Source of the DNA: Nodosilinea sp. FACHB-131
GTDB taxonomy: Bacteria > Cyanobacteriota > Cyanobacteriia > Phormidesmidales > Phormidesmidaceae
Direction: 5' to 3'
Assembly (NCBI RefSeq): GCF_014695395.1
Contig: NZ_JACJOF010000040.1
Location: 44,170-108,169 of the forward strand
DNA length: 64,000 bases
Below the pieces are notes generated by a model. It searched no databases, was not told the origin of the DNA, and was given only the letters and a program-made list of their open reading frames with translations. A program made the translations under genes and the position numbers. The stretch's first letter is position 1, and each line of letters begins with the position of its first letter. Of this stretch, positions 63,095 to 64,000 are shown one piece after another.

Positions 63095-63784
63095 ATGCAG
63101 TGTCCTCAATGCTTGCAACAAGTCATGGAGTCAATGAAGCAGTGCCAATGTGGTTTTGTATTTGATGATGTAGCGTTGGCGGACTTACAGGATTGGTTCG
63201 CAGAAGTTAAACGGACTTTGGAAACAGCCTATGTAGGCTTACCTGCCGCTTGGCAGCAATCCGGTAAGAGCGGGTCTTTTGAGGATTGGACACGACTGCG
63301 GATTGCAAACATTGCACCAGTGCAGCAACCTGGTACATATCTCGATATTGGTTGTGCAAATGGGTATTTGCTGGAGTGTTTAGTTGCTTGGGCAAAGCTA
63401 AAGGGTATTGAGATTATCCCCTACGGTCTAGACTACTCAATCCAACTTGTTGCTTTGGCGCAACAACGCCTTCATACTTCGCACAAGATTTATGTAGGTA
63501 ATGCTTGGGATTGGACTCCGCCGCAGGATTTTGATTATGTGCGGACTGAACTCGATTACGTGCCGCGCAATTATCGAAAGCCTTTCGTTGAAAGATTATT
63601 GGCTGAGTTTGTTGCTCAAGACGGTCGGTTGATCATTTCTCAATACCGCAGTCGTCGTGATGATTTAACTCATGGGTGGGTCGATCAAGAGTTAGAAGGA
63701 TATGGATTTCGAGTCATTGAAACTCATTCGGGATATAGCGGAGGTGGTTTGGAATTATGTCGGGTTGCAGTTTTAGAATCGTAG
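63095..63784 (+). CDS. class I SAM-dependent methyltransferase with N-terminal zinc ribbon-like motif
   Basis: A 229-residue protein. CPQCLQQVMESMKQCQCGF near the N-terminus looks like a four-Cys zinc ribbon; LDIGCANGYLLECLVAW is motif I of the methyltransferase. The substrate might be RNA, protein or a small molecule; nothing further can be said. I preferred ATG 63095 to a TTG two codons upstream. It stands alone before the IS element at the right edge. Confidence 0.8.
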   Translation: MQCPQCLQQVMESMKQCQCGFVFDDVALADLQDWFAEVKRTLETAYVGLPAAWQQSGKSGSFEDWTRLRIANIAPVQQPGTYLDIGCANGYLLECLVAWAKLKGIEIIPYGLDYSIQLVALAQQRLHTSHKIYVGNAWDWTPPQDFDYVRTELDYVPRNYRKPFVERLLAEFVAQDGRLIISQYRSRRDDLTHGWVDQELEGYGFRVIETHSGYSGGGLELCRVAVLES

Positions 63785-63951
63785 TAGCAATGCTGGCTAA
63801 CGATCGCGCTGCATCAGAACGTTTTGATAGGGTTGATGGAGCTGCAAAGGTTGTGTGCGTCCAGTAAGCGCGAACATTTTCTAGAAATATAGCTATGGTC
63901 AAGGTGGTTAGGACATAGACTAAGTAGGGGAGTCTCACGGTGAGGAGTGCA

Positions 63952-64000
63952 ATGGCCAAACCCTACAGCCTTGATTTGCGTCAGAAGGTCATCGACGCCA
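63952..64000 (+). mobile_element. IS630-family transposase, N-terminal start (partial)
   Basis: The frame from ATG 63952 reads MAKPYSLDLRQKVIDA and runs off the window. This is the typical N-terminus of IS630/Tc1-mariner-type transposases of cyanobacteria. GAGGAG lies 7 bases upstream. The left end of the element should fall within about 63785-63950, but I cannot define the terminal repeat without the other end. TA target-site duplication is expected. Confidence 0.75.

Noticed and set aside
63714..63959. 81-residue minus-strand frame near the right edge
   Set aside because: It overlaps the end of the methyltransferase gene and the IS leader, and has no motif.
1..64000. CRISPR arrays and rRNA genes
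   Set aside because: No regular short repeats with unique spacers outside coding repeats, and no rRNA-like sequence were seen.

Overview
The window is a piece of a cyanobacterial chromosome. It carries psbV (cytochrome c-550) and petE (plastocyanin), many copies of the HIP1-type octamer GCGATCGC, a two-protein family of phytochrome-era style multi-domain signalling kinases, and cyanobacterial housekeeping genes (recA, accD, argC, ribBA, rnhA). Base composition is moderately GC-rich, with visibly AT-richer patches at about 12.9-13.6 kb, 17.1-18.8 kb and 27.8-29.0 kb. A filamentous or picocyanobacterial-like Leptolyngbya/Nodosilinea-type genome would fit, but I cannot name the species from sequence alone.

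Layout. 0-2 kb: end of a UvrD-type helicase, a NucS-like PD-(D/E)XK nuclease and a GIY-YIG protein. 2-12.9 kb: ordinary genes (rnhA, a PPOX-type flavoprotein, a methyltransferase, an AEC transporter, a secreted nuclease, recA, a DUF4336 protein, secreted Excalibur and CAP proteins) plus an unusual fusion of a PilB/GspE-like ATPase with a class III nucleotidyl cyclase (6.3-7.9 kb). 12.9-16.3 kb: accessory patch with small unknown ORFs, a dead helicase fragment, a second GIY-YIG protein, a DUF6884-like protein, a dead CAP-gene fragment and a second NucS-like gene. 17.1-25.3 kb: a minus-strand accessory island with a superfamily I helicase, a RecB/AddB-like nuclease, a ParA ATPase, a ParB-like protein, a glycine-rich membrane protein, an ASCH protein, a phosphoribosyltransferase, and upstream a ribbon-helix-helix/degenerate nuclease pair.

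25.4-27.6 kb: two secreted proteins built from the same unrecognised cysteine-containing module. 29.0-33.4 kb: a tightly packed five-gene operon (DNA-binding-like protein, AAA ATPase with membrane tail, YdjM-like membrane hydrolase, HlyD-like adaptor, periplasmic coiled-coil protein) lying directly against a truncated recQ. 34.6-49.7 kb: mostly core genes: a barrel-like outer-membrane protein, a beta-lactamase-fold hydrolase, dienelactone hydrolase, a GAF/cyclase protein, accD, psbV, petE, OsmC, a desaturase/MetX-like pair with a divergent GntR regulator, and a PPP-type phosphatase. 51-59.6 kb: a 2246-residue hybrid histidine kinase with twelve near-identical 92-residue HAMP-type repeats and three receiver domains, followed by a second hybrid kinase. 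59.7-64 kb: argC, ribBA, a methyltransferase and the start of an IS630-type transposase at the right edge.

The best candidates for something undescribed are: (a) the 17-24 kb helicase/nuclease/ParAB island, in which one RecB-type nuclease domain, including its predicted iron-sulphur cysteines, is divided between two overlapping genes; (b) the five-gene 29-33 kb envelope operon; (c) the PilB-like ATPase/cyclase fusion.
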